A stretch of DNA of 64,000 nucleotides from Monoplex corrugatus (lineage: Eukaryota > Mollusca > Gastropoda > Littorinimorpha > Ranellidae). Below are positions 1-10,211 of the stretch, piece after piece (within the stretch, counting starts at the first letter, position 1; the number at the start of each line of letters is the position of its first letter). The position numbers and the translations under genes are program-made. A model generated the notes under the pieces. The model ran no database searches. It was given only the letters and a program-made list of their open reading frames with translations, and was not told the DNA's origin. The DNA lies in NCBI GenBank assembly GCA_030674185.1, contig JAPXFY010000026.1:50820246-50884245 (forward strand), read 5' to 3'.

Positions 1-215
1 AATGCCGGGTTACCTGGCTGCCGCTGTGAAACGGACTGGGTCATCGGTTGGTGAAATCAAGTCGGTCCTTCTATTCTTTTTCTTTTTTTTTAATCCGTCA
101 TCCCCCCCCCCCCTTTTTTTTTTTTTTCTTCTTTTTTAAATATGATATAATGGGCATCGGATTTCAACTCTCAAAAGTAAAGGCAATGTCATCTGTTTGT
201 GGCTTTGATTAAAAC

Positions 216-242
216 AGCACACACACACGTGCACGCCACATA

Positions 243-274
<32 letters not shown>

Positions 275-275
275 T
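216..275. repeat. (CA)n microsatellite
   Basis: Interrupted CA dinucleotide run with CG and TG variants in intergenic DNA. The rest of 1-460 shows only homopolymer C/T tracts near 103-140 and no convincing gene. Confidence 0.85.
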
Positions 276-462
276 GTACTCATGCACACACGATGCACAA
301 ATGGAGATGGTGGAACCATTCGAACACTGAATCTCTCTTTTTGTTTGAGAAAAAAGAATCGTTTTTTTCCATTATATACTTTCTAGAAACAGATAAGTTT
401 TTTTTTTAAAGTGTGTGTAATGTGTGTGAGCGCGAAAAATGTGCGTTTGTTAAGATAGATCT

Positions 463-476
463 GTGTGTGTGTGTGT

Positions 477-531
<55 letters not shown>

Positions 532-660
532 CGCGCGCGCGCGCCCCCGCGTGTGTGTTTGTGTGTGGGTGTGTTTAATATTATGTGTGAGGGATGTGTG
601 TGCTTGCGTGCGTGTGTGCATGTGTGTGTGCGCGCGAGCGTGCATGTGTGCGTTTGGGTA
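463..660. repeat. (TG)n microsatellite with (CG)n core
   Basis: Long TG run with an alternating GC block around 531-545. Purine-pyrimidine alternation of this kind is prone to adopt Z-DNA. The Cys/Val and His/Thr open frames over it are repeat artefacts. Confidence 0.9.
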
Positions 661-834
661 GTGTCTGTGTGCGTCGGGGAATACGAATGGCAAAGTGGGG
701 GTATGACACACAACGAGACATAGTCCCCTCCCTACCACCCCACCCACACATTCGCCGATTTCATACAATTTTCTAAGTTGTAATTGTACATTTTTTGTTG
801 TTGTTTGACACAATTTCTTTATTGTGTTTTGAAT

Positions 835-1110
835 TCATTGTGGTTGATACGCTATTGTAGAAAACATTGAATGTAACTTTCTCTGCGTATTAGTATTTAG
901 AAATGCTACGACGAACTTGTTTTTCTCTGCGTATTAGTATTTAGTTGGGGTGATATATATTGCACACTTTACCAAATAATTGACACCAAACGAGCTGCTT
1001 GCACTGTATAATAGGTGGGGTGATCTAAAGCGCACACTTTTCCGAATAACTGACACCAAACAAGCTGCTTGTACTGTATGTACATGTCAGATCGACTGTT
1101 TAAAACCAAT
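835..1110. repeat. duplicated intergenic segment, copy 1
   Basis: Closely similar to 2030-2185: both share the stretch from ATACGCTATTGTAG through the ACTGACACCAAAC motif to GTCAGATCGAC. Copy 1 is longer because the ACTGACACCAAAC part occurs twice, and because a short block near 902-920 is flanked by a repeat of TCTCTGCGTATTAG. Confidence 0.75.
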
Positions 1111-1111
1111 A

Positions 1112-1219
1112 TGTCAATTGGTCGTAGCATTTCCTAATACAGACGGCACAATGGCTGTAATAGAAATGCTACAGACGATTCTTCACGTCTGTATTACAAA
1201 TGCTACGACCAACTTGACA
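1112..1219. mobile_element. small foldback (MITE-like) element
   Basis: Imperfect inverted arms of about 30 bp. The left arm begins TGTCAATTGGTCGTAGCA and the right arm ends TGCTACGACCAACTTGACA, with a centre of about 40 bp. No coding potential. It lies directly after copy 1 of the duplicated intergenic segment. A fragment resembling one arm also occurs at 900-919. Superfamily cannot be assigned. Confidence 0.6.
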
Positions 1220-1224
1220 TAGGC

Positions 1225-2029
1225 TAGCCTACTGAATCGACTGACCAAAAGCGAGTCGGCTATCAACATTAACCAATCTTCTGCCTTCGACTCTTGAGTG
1301 CGGACACCCATGTCGGGATCGTCTGCTATCGTTTGTTTTGTTTTTTTAGCGAGAGCAAAGTTATAGGCCTACACATCTAATGACCTTTATATACAACTAA
1401 GCAATTGAACGAGCGCCAGTTTGTTTCATCATATATTTCTTAGATTTAATTCGTCATAGCGTCAGCCAATTGGTTGATTTATGGCGGAGATGATGACGGT
1501 ACGAGTGTTCACATTCTTACCTACTACCTAGCCTCCATCTTCCCTGTTCTGTGCGTATGTCAGTGTGTGAAGGTGTACGTGTGCGTGCTCCTGCGAGTAC
1601 GTTCCACTTGTGTATTCAGTTTAAATCGATCTATGCTCTCGTTCTCTCTCGCACACATGACAGACACTCATGATGTCTGCCAAGCAAAAACGGATATCAA
1701 CTAATCGCTAATCGACTGACCCAGATTCTGCCATACGACCTTCACCTTCGGTCCTGTTTACAGCCCGTCTGCTTTTTCAACCAAACCAACAAGAAAGCAC
1801 ACCACACAGACAATATCCACACACAAACATTCTGCTAATCATAACATACATGTACAATAGCAGTAAAACGTCTCAGCAAAAGTGTTAAATAACAATCACA
1901 ACAAAATCGCCACGCTATTTTTCGCTCCTCGATCCGCTATACTGAATGTCGGCTGAACGTCCGCCTTTTTTGTTTGAAAAATTAATGGAACAGATCGAGG
2001 AAAAACACTCAATAAAGCCACCATAAAGG
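1225..2029. other. intergenic stretch without recognised features
   Basis: Unique-looking DNA with no recognisable protein, RNA gene or tandem repeat. A minus-strand open frame of 129 codons overlaps its end (1896-2285), but it crosses a duplicated segment and resembles nothing known to me. Confidence 0.5.
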
Positions 2030-2185
2030 CATACGCTATTGTAGAAAACATTGAATGTAACTTTCTCTGCGTATCAGCATTTAGTTGGGGTGATATAAAG
2101 CGCACGCTTTTCCGAATAACTGACACCAAACGAGCTGCTTGTATGTACCGTATGTACGTGTCAGATCGACAGTTCAAACCCAAAC
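2030..2185. repeat. duplicated intergenic segment, copy 2
   Basis: Second, simpler copy of the segment described at 835-1110. It lacks the internal duplication and the inserted block. The following 2190-2930 has no recognisable feature. Confidence 0.75.
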
Positions 2186-2943
2186 CCGGTCCCATAAAAC
2201 ACAATATTAAAACCTGTAATTCCGCTTGGCACATCGAAAAATATTGATTCAATAAACAATTACATTCTAAACTTGTTTCTTGCAATCACAGCAAAGGATA
2301 TTTGTCTTTTAAAACCGCTGTACGGGAATTTTATTTTCAGTCAAGTTCCAGGCAAGGGACGGACGCCATTGTTAAATCGTGCAAGCAGATAAGTCGAATT
2401 CAACCACAGAAACTTTAACTACACAGCCCTTAATATCGTTCTTACGAACAATCCTGATGATGCATTTACTCCTTAGACTCCTACAAATATTTGTGCGAAA
2501 GGACATCGCTCGATGTTGCATGCAATATACTAGAAACAAGGTTTGAAAAATTACTAAGCGCAAAGAGGGGACGGCGTAATGGCTGGCTGGTCAGAATTTT
2601 GTGTTTTGTGCTTGTCAGAAAACTGAATCAAACAATCACAACAACTCTATAAGAAGCTCACAAATTGTTGAAGGAAGAAGATAACATTCACATCATTTTA
2701 TTAAATGCTTTTATACGTTGATGACGGCAACATTCTTGGTAAATTTTACATGTTTTTAATACGAATTCCTTTCAAGTTACAAAAAGTAACAGATTGATTT
2801 AAAGATTTCTTTTCGAAGAAAAGAAAGTTCACAATTATATGTACACCAAAAGAAAGTCTAATTATCGTCAATTACGGTGATATACAATATGTATTTCTCC
2901 TTTCTGTTTTTAATTAAGCATAAGCCATAAAACAAATGTAAAC

Positions 2944-2950
2944 AAACACA
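2944..2950 (+). promoter_or_regulatory. histone H1 AC box (AAACACA)
   Basis: Exact match to the AAACACA element known upstream of replication-dependent H1 genes. It lies about 80 bp before the TATA box and about 190 bp before the ATG, a normal arrangement for this family. Its function here is inferred from position and match. Confidence 0.75.
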
Positions 2951-3028
2951 AATTTGTCAGCCGGCAAGCTCGCGAGGCTCGTTTCGCGTGCAGCCTCGGG
3001 CGGCTGTCAATGCGGTTCGCTGGCGATG

Positions 3029-3036
3029 TATATAAG
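3029..3036 (+). promoter_or_regulatory. TATA box of histone H1
   Basis: TATATAAG about 107 bp upstream of the H1 start codon, followed by a G/C run. Together with the AC box this forms a standard H1 core promoter, with transcription expected to begin about 25-30 bp downstream. A CAAT-like motif lies near 3007-3012. Confidence 0.75.
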
Positions 3037-3142
3037 CAGTGGGGGGGGCCCTTGCTAGTATTCACTTTGTCGGTTCGCCAGCAAAGAGTTATACAGCTGC
3101 TTCACAGAGTCTTTACCGTTGCATTTGCTACTGTCCTCCATC

Positions 3143-3679
3143 ATGTCTGACGCCGCTCAAGCTCCGGCTCCTGCCAAGAAGGCATCCAAGCCCAAGAAGC
3201 CTGCCAAACCTGCAGACCACCCCAAGTACAGCGTCATGATCGCCGCTGCCGTGGGCTCACTGAAGGAGCGTGGTGGTTCCTCCCGTCAAGCTATCCTGAA
3301 GTACATCATGGCCAACTACAAGGTCGGCAATGAGGTCACCAAGATCAACGCCCGTCTCAAAACCTCCCTGAAGGCTGGAGTGAAGGCTGGCACCCTCAAG
3401 CAGGCCAAGGGCACTGGAGCTGCTGGATCTTTCCGTCTGGGCGAGAAAAAGGTTTCTGCCAAGCCTAAGAAGGCAAAGAAGCCTAAAGCTGCCAAGAAGG
3501 CGAAGAAGCCAGCAGCCAAGAAGGCTGCCAGGCCCAAGAAGGTTGCTGCCAAGAAGTCCAAATCTCCCAAGAAGGCTGCCAAGCCCAAGAAGGTCGCCAA
3601 GTCTCCTGCCAAGAAGGCTGCCAAACCCAAGAAGGCAAAGACCCCCAAGAAGGCTGCCAAGAAACCCGCCAAGAAGTGA
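3143..3679 (+). CDS. H1: histone H1 (linker histone)
   Basis: Linker histone of 178 residues that binds nucleosomes at the DNA entry/exit site and compacts chromatin in the nucleus. The N-terminal tail (about 1-25) is Ala/Pro/Lys rich. The globular winged-helix H15 domain spans about 26-100 and begins [12 protein letters not shown], with the typical [10 protein letters not shown] and GAAGSFRLG segments. The C-terminal tail (101-178) is almost only Lys, Ala and Pro, with S/T-P-K-K type sites at 141, 154 and 167 that in this family are phosphorylated in the cell cycle. The gene has no intron. I chose the ATG at 3143 rather than the upstream in-frame ATG at 3119: the protein then begins MSDAAQ, as usual for H1, while the extra eight residues (MHLLLSSI) fit 5' UTR. 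AC box and TATA upstream and a stem-loop 40 bp after the stop indicate S-phase regulation. No core histone gene is visible in this window, so it may be a solitary H1 or lie at the edge of a cluster. Confidence 0.97.
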   Translation: MSDAAQAPAPAKKASKPKKPAKPADHPKYSVMIAAAVGSLKERGGSSRQAILKYIMANYKVGNEVTKINARLKTSLKAGVKAGTLKQAKGTGAAGSFRLGEKKVSAKPKKAKKPKAAKKAKKPAAKKAARPKKVAAKKSKSPKKAAKPKKVAKSPAKKAAKPKKAKTPKKAAKKPAKK

Positions 3680-3719
3680 ACGGCATTTTTTTCCTCTTTC
3701 TCCTTCTCACCACTTCAAC

Positions 3720-3735
3720 AGGTCCTTTAGGACCT
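3720..3735 (+). terminator. histone mRNA 3' stem-loop (atypical)
   Basis: AGGTCC-TTTA-GGACCT, a six-pair stem with the UUUA tetraloop typical of metazoan replication-dependent histone mRNAs. It lies 40 bp after the stop codon and is preceded by CAAC. It deviates from the usual stem consensus (GGYYCT...AGRRCC): the register is shifted by one pair, equivalent to losing two bases from the canonical 16-mer. A second small hairpin (CCACTT/AAGTGG, 3736-3753) follows directly. Processing by SLBP and U7 snRNP is inferred. Confidence 0.7.
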
Positions 3736-3769
3736 CCACTTTTTCCCAAGTGGGATGGAGGACATCTTG

Positions 3770-4250
3770 TTGCAAAGTTGATTACTTATTGCCCGTTTTA
3801 CGAAGTTTTTGTTTTGGAGGGAGGGTGTTCATTTTTATCTGTACGTGTTCCATGTTTGGTTTTTCGTTGTCTCCTGCAGGGAGGGTGAGGGATGCAGTTA
3901 GCGTGTTTGGTTTTGGCATTAGGGGTGGGAATGTTTGGTCTTTTCCAGAGAGGGGCATGTGGTTTTGTGTTTTTTTTTTTTAGGGGGGAGGATGGGAGTG
4001 GAAAGTGGTTTCTTTAGGGTGTATACGTACATGTTCTTCGGGGAAAAGTTGTTTTGTTTTTTTTGTAGTTCTTGTTTGGTTGGTTTTGAGGTTTGTTGTT
4101 TGGCTTGGTTTGAGGGGGGGGTGGGGGTCGTATGGATTTGGTTGGGTTTTTTCCCCTGCTTTCTGTTCTTTTTTTGTTTGGTTGGGGGTTTTTTGTTTTG
4201 TTTTTCTGTGTGTATGTGAGGAGAGCGAGTGACAGGTTGCTACTCAGCTC
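3770..4250 (+). other. strongly G/T-skewed downstream region
   Basis: The plus strand is dominated by T and G, with many G-runs of 3-8 and T-runs, and is poor in C and A. The hydrophobic open frames here (Phe/Leu/Gly/Trp rich) follow from that composition and are not called as genes. Confidence 0.6.
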
Positions 4251-4315
4251 TTGTCTGTTACATGCTCACACGTGTATTTTCATGTGGGTGTGTATGTACG
4301 CGCACTCCCCCCCCC

Positions 4316-4835
4316 CCCCTCCCGTGGGGATGCCGGTGGCTCTTTCAGTATAAATAATATCCCCACCTTTTGGAAATTCTGTGCTAGATATTTCCTCTTT
4401 TCTCTCACTCTCTTTGTTTCTTTCTCCTTTGCTTTCTGTCATTTAAATTTTATTCATATCATTTTCTGCCTTTCTGGTTGGTCCATTCACTTGTATGTGT
4501 TCGATAAAGCCTTACGTACTTTTTCTTAGGAGTGACAATTGGGAACATGTATTAAGTGCATTTTTGGCTCTAGGGAGGTGAGATGCGGAAGCAATTTTAG
4601 GTAATTTGTGCCCGTTTGTATGTTTTGGCATCCTTGGATATGCTTAAAATTGTATTTTAAATCCCCTGTGCGATAAACTGGACGGAGTGGTCAGCGCTAG
4701 GGGCGTGTCCTTAGATTATGTGCGCGAATGCATCGATATTTGTACTTAATTTGAGGTTTTGTATCTTTTGAGACGGTCGGTTATAGCCCTATATGCCTTA
4801 CGCAGTCTGCTGGGCTTTAAACAACATTAATGTAC
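4316..4835 (+). repeat. dispersed repeat R1, copy 1
   Basis: About 520-bp non-coding repeat. It begins near a GTGGGGATGCC motif, carries TCAGTATAAA, then TTCCTCTTTTCTCTC, then TCGATAAAGC and GTGCGATAAACTGGA, and ends in CTGGGCTTTAAAC. Related copies occur at 12895-13440 (-), 35270-35747 (+), 38466-39110 (-), with fragments at 52075-52200 and 52245-52302. I see no terminal repeats and no Pol III boxes that would place it in a class. Confidence 0.75.
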
Positions 4836-4845
4836 GTGCACAAGT

Positions 4846-4915
4846 GTGTGTGTGTGTGTATGTCTCTGTCTGTCTGTATGCGTGTACGTCTGTGTGTGTG
4901 TTCCTCAGTGTGTGT
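4846..4915. repeat. (TG)n / (CTGT)n microsatellite
   Basis: Short TG and CTGT runs separating repeat R1 from the first MITE copy. Confidence 0.7.
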
Positions 4916-4936
4916 GCCTGACAAATATTAATTTAA

Positions 4937-5119
4937 CTCTATGACTCCCACACCCTGTCTACCAGCATCTTGCATTGTCAACCATGCCAGCATCAAAAAC
5001 TGAACCCTTTGATTCTCTCACCCTATCCACCAGCATCCTTCAGGCAGCTGGTGGATAGGGTGAGTGAATCAAAGGGTTCAGTTTTTTTAGTTGGTGGGTA
5101 GAGTACGGGAGTCTAAGGG
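4937..5119. mobile_element. palindromic piggyBac-like MITE, copy 1
   Basis: Flanked by TTAA on both sides (4933-4936 and 5120-5123). Outer ends resemble the family consensus CCCTTTGACTCCCACACCC and its reverse complement. A second, inner inverted pair lies within. Non-coding. TTAA targets and CCCTTTG-type ends fit the piggyBac superfamily. Confidence 0.8.
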
Positions 5120-5316
5120 TTAATGCAAGTAATCACGTTTTAGATCTACTATGTCTGCAATGTAGGAACTCTACGTGCAAAAAGTATTTCGTTATATAGG
5201 CCTACATCTCATTTACACACAGACGCTAATATTAGACACTGGAACACTAGGAGAACATTGGGTTATTGTGGTCATGTGTGCATTATATGCACCTGATTGT
5301 AGGCCTATTACTTACA

Positions 5317-5905
5317 ATGGATAAGAAGCTTCAAGGTGTCTGTTGTTATACTTCGCTTACTTGGTAAGTTCATCAAAATCACTCATTATGTTCCTGGATC
5401 CTGGATCCAACGACAAAATCTTTTCTACATCACAAAGATCTATCAAAAACAAAAATCAACCAAAAAGAAAAAGAACAACGAAAACGAGTAGCTCTGCCAA
5501 TAAATGCTTAAAAAATGTAATGGACTTAAAAAAACGAATACAAAAGAAAAAAGACAAAAAGGAAATGGATGTGTTTGGTTCGCTTAAAGATGTAAGATGG
5601 TCAAGCCATATTCTTCTTTTCGTGTCATATGGATGATATTAAACAAAAATGCAGTGACCTTGCAAATGATCCAAGGTCTGAGAAATTTTACTTACTTGTT
5701 GGAAATTATTATTACATCACACAAACCAGATATAATTGCATTTGTTTAATGTATCTTTGGGTTATAAGATATCTATATAATTTTCAACAACGTTATAGTT
5801 GTGACTAGGAAATGATGAATCTCAATCAAGGTATTATCAAGTCTATGGAAAAAGCGATCATGCTCACTTGAAGCTAGGTAATGGTGATGTTACTGTTCAT
5901 ATCGC
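5317..5905 (+). repeat. left arm of a 4.8-kb inverted duplication
   Basis: About 590 bp whose reverse complement recurs at 9455-10085. Both arms share ATGGATAAGAAGCTTCAAGG at the outer end, the TGGATCCAACGACAAAATC block, and AGCTAGGTAATGGTGATG at the inner end. The inner end abuts a (CA)n tract here and the complementary (TG)n tract in the other arm. The arms differ by scattered substitutions and indels. Confidence 0.85.
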
Positions 5906-5906
5906 G

Positions 5907-5977
<71 letters not shown>

Positions 5978-6000
5978 CACACAACACACACACACACACA

Positions 6001-6080
<80 letters not shown>
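5903..6080. repeat. (CA)n microsatellite
   Basis: Near-pure CA run with a few AA/CC interruptions, directly adjoining the left inverted arm. Confidence 0.95.
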
Positions 6081-6081
<1 letters not shown>

Positions 6082-6299
6082 ATTATTGTAAAAGAGGGTT
6101 TATATATGTGGCTTGACCATCTCTGCAACAAAAGTTGAGATGATTTATAAGCGAACAATGACTCTACCATTTTTTTTAAATCAAATTATAAACAATTGGG
6201 AAATTCCATGTCAAAATCAGACTGTTCAGAAGAAAATACAGAGTTTGTACTTATCATAATCACCGTCAACATCGTCGTCTGTCATCGTTATCATCGTCA

Positions 6300-7225
6300 C
6301 TCATCATCATCAGGTGCCCTGCCGCATGCCGTTGGCGATCATGGACTTCTATCTGTCTCTATCTCTCGTTGCCCCTAGCATCTCCCCCACACTCCTCATC
6401 CCCAGCCACCCTGCAAGTCCGTCTAGCATTTTCTCCCCGGGTCTACCTGGTGCTCTCTTTCCCTCCAGCTTTCCCGTTGTGACCAGGTGCTCCAAATCCC
6501 CTTCCTCATAAAATGGCCTATAAATGTTGCCTGTCTTTTCCTAATCTTCCTTTGAGTGATCTACTTGTTCTGCCTCCATCAAGACTGTCTCGTTTGTTTT
6601 CTTTGCTGTCCATGGAACTCTCAACATTCTTCTTAGAAATCACATCTCGGCTGCCTCAATCTTGTTCTGGCTTTGCTTGTTGACTGTCCACACCTCACTT
6701 CATACAACAGTATTGGTTCTATATAACATTCAAGAACTCTCTTCCTGATGTTAATTTATAGGCATTTGTTGGTAAGAATGCTTGTCATCTTCTTGAATGC
6801 TGTTTTGGCTAGGCCGATTCTGCCGGCTATTTCTGATGTGCATCTGCCGTCTGATGAAATGATCGTTCCCAGGTATTTAAAGTTATCAATCTGTGTCAAG
6901 GTTGTGCCATTTGCTGTTATTTTGCATGAGGGGATTTCATGTTTTTGACTGATCACCATGACTTCAGTCTTCCTGCTGTTTAGTTCCAGCCCCTTACCTT
7001 TGCTTTCTATTTCTAGTATATTCACAAGGTTTTGTAGGTCCCTTTCATTTTCTGCAATTAGCACGGTGACATCTGCGTATCGAATGTTGTTTACCATTTT
7101 CCCTCCAACCTTTAATCCAGGGTCTTCTTCTAGGTTTCTCATGACGTTTTCGCTGTAAATTGAAAACAGATCTGGTGACAAAACACAACCCTGTCTGACT
7201 CATCTTTTGATGTTTTGTCATGACC
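6300..7225 (-). mobile_element. 5'-truncated RTE-like LINE fragment A
   Basis: Minus-strand remnant of an endonuclease/reverse transcriptase retrotransposon. The 3' end is at the low coordinate, in a CAT (ATG on the sense strand) repeat at 6301-6312. Copies B (43500-44050) and C (49370-49567) end with the same GGGCACATGATGATG sequence, so the 3' ends are shared and the 5' ends differ, as expected from target-primed reverse transcription. The 5' end is truncated near 7225. Confidence 0.85.
6756..7181 (-). pseudogene. reverse transcriptase fragment (LINE A)
   Basis: Open piece of 141 codons reading through RT palm motifs: NIRYADVTVLIAE, then LELNSRKTEVMV, then FKYLGTIISSDG. In the catalytic motif the second aspartate of YADD is replaced by valine (YADV), so the copy could not be active even if complete. 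The piece stops before the C-terminal region, whose remains continue toward 6300 in other frames. It is a dead copy. Confidence 0.85.
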
Positions 7226-7299
7226 CTTATCATCATAGCATCATCTGAATTCTAATTCTTAGAAACGACTCGATTTCATGCTGTTGCACTTGTTTTTGT

Positions 7300-7358
7300 T
7301 TCTATTCTATTCTATTCTATTCTATTCTATTCTATTCTATTCTATTCTATTCTATTCT
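7300..7358. repeat. (TTCTA)n pentanucleotide repeat
   Basis: About 12 near-perfect copies of TTCTA, about 75 bp beyond the 5' truncation of LINE A. The following 7360-7930 shows no gene or repeat that I recognise. Confidence 0.95.
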
Positions 7359-7931
7359 CCCCTCTATTTCACCCCTATCCCACCCCAGCGATACGCTTAC
7401 ACTAAATTTTCACTGAAATAAGTGTGTAAATTGCGAGGGAGGGGGGAATTGTACGTTTAGCATGCTGTCGCCGAGGACAACAAGGGAAATAACCATGTTT
7501 TGCCTCATGTCGTAAGTGAAGTTTCCCGTGTCGTAAATAAGTTGTTTCCCATGTTTCATCAATACGATTTTAGGGATACAGCGATTATGAGTTGTAAGCA
7601 AATAATATCAAATGTATGTGTCAACTAATGTAGAAAGGTTTTTGCCTCAACAGTTCAGAAAGTATTCTGAAAGCTTCGAAATTATGGTGTTGAGCAAGAA
7701 GCTGAACTTCGACACACACTGATATTCGTTAAAACCTCACTCTACCAGTAATTTTCTGGCAGACTCATTGAGCCTGCGCAAAACCTTATGCGTTGTTGAG
7801 ATCTTTAAATGGGAAGGGGTGGGGGTGGTGAGAGAATGGGACCCGTCCATGAAACACAAAGTGGATGCTAACTGCATACGATTGGAGCATTAATATGAGT
7901 ACCGAACAGACCAGGATGTTTCTCTTTCTTT

Positions 7932-7962
7932 TTTGGTTGGTTGGTTGGTTGGTTGGTTGGTT
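7932..7962. repeat. (GGTT)n microsatellite
   Basis: Seven perfect GGTT units. Confidence 0.9.
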
Positions 7963-8013
7963 TCTTTTTATTGGGGGCTAGGGGTTGGGGGTGGGGAGGG
8001 GTTTCTGTCACAG

Positions 8014-8087
8014 GCACACACACGTACACGCACACGCACACGCACACGCACACGCACGCACGCACGCACGCACGCACACACACACAT
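8014..8087. repeat. (CACG)n/(CA)n microsatellite
   Basis: Alternating CACACG and CACG units passing into CA. Confidence 0.9.
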
Positions 8088-8300
8088 AATTTTCAAAATT
8101 CCTTACAAGTATGTTTACTTTGAATTGTGCATTAGTTAATCTTACAATAGCTATAGGCATTACATTCTGTATCTACAGACAATGCTTTGTTCTCGATCTG
8201 GAAACTGAATTGAATGTGGTAATTCAAGGAACGTAATTCTGTTCCTTGACTAACACTGCAAATGACAGAGTTGTTTTCCGTGCATCAGTTTCGGTGTTCG

Positions 8301-8488
<188 letters not shown>

Positions 8489-9075
8489 GAGAAGGATCAA
8501 AGCCCGAGGTACTTTCCAGGATTGCACAGACCACAGCTGCAATGACCAAGCTAAAAGTCATCTGGAACGACAAGAATATCGCAATCGGTTCCAAGATCAG
8601 ACTGATGCGTTCCCTGGTCATGTCAATATTTTTGTATGCCTGCGAAACATGGACCATAACAGCAGACATTGAAAGAAGGATACAGGCAATGGAGATGAGA
8701 TGCTTCCGCAAACTCCTTGGTATCTCGTACATAGATCATATAACCAATAAAGAAGTGAAAACCCGAATCGAAAACGCCATCGGGCCGTATGAAGACCTCC
8801 TGACCTCAGTGAAAAGACGCAAACTGAGGTGGTACGGGCACGTCACACGATCATCTGGACTGGCCAAGACCGTCTTGCAGGGAACAGTTCAGGGAGGGAG
8901 ACGAAGAGGCAGACACAGAAAAAGATGGGAAGACAATATCAGAGAGTGGACTGGCCTTGAATGGAATATCATTCTGCGGAAAGCTGAGGACCGTGAGGAG
9001 TGGAGGAAGTTGGTTGCAAAATCTTCAATGGTGCCCCAACGGTCAACCAGACTACGGGACTAATGATGATGATGA
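8489..9075 (+). mobile_element. 5'-truncated LINE fragment D (RT C-terminus)
   Basis: An open frame covers the C-terminal part of a non-LTR retrotransposon protein, read from about 8489 to the stop at 9061-9063. Visible motifs are YACETWT, RRIQAMEMRCFRKLLGI, RRKLRWYGHV and RRRGRHRKRWEDNI, typical of the region after the RT palm in RTE-like elements. No YADD motif is included. The stop is followed at once by a (TGA)n tail, the usual 3' end of such elements. It is related to but distinct from the A/B/C family. It sits between two (TG)n tracts. Confidence 0.85.
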
Positions 9076-9079
9076 TGAT

Positions 9080-9174
<95 letters not shown>

Positions 9175-9266
9175 CGTGCATGATTGTGTGTGTGTGTGAG
9201 TGTGTATGTGTGTGTGCACGCATGTGTGTGCGCGCGTGCGTGAGAGCGCCTCTGTGTACGTATGCA

Positions 9267-9300
<34 letters not shown>
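9076..9300. repeat. (TG)n microsatellite, right of LINE D
   Basis: TG run of about 45 units with GCGTGCGTG and ATTGTG variants, then imperfect TG to 9300. Confidence 0.9.
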
Positions 9301-9301
<1 letters not shown>

Positions 9302-9348
9302 TCGTTCGTTCTTTAATTTAACGTCTGTTCACTATGAGTGATATTAGA

Positions 9349-10085
<737 letters not shown>

Positions 10086-10211
10086 TCATATATACATACG
10101 TACATATATATACAGTACTGCTCTTTCCTCCCATAATTACCAGTCAACAGTACAGGCTGTCATAAGCCATTGTCAATGACAGGTTGTAGAACAGCGAGAA
10201 CAGTTCCACCA

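Noticed and set aside
413..723. Cys/Val-rich and His/Thr-rich open frames in TG/CA tracts here and at 5.9, 8.3, 9.1, 37.0, 58.2 and 59.8 kb
   Set aside because: Dinucleotide repeats always give such frames; no unique coding sequence.
1896..2285. Minus-strand open frame of 129 codons
   Set aside because: Crosses a duplicated intergenic segment, and neither composition nor motifs suggest a protein.
3316..3749. Minus-strand open frames opposite histone H1
   Set aside because: Mirror of the Lys/Ala-rich tail codons (AAG/GCC read as CTT/GGC). The sense protein is unmistakable.
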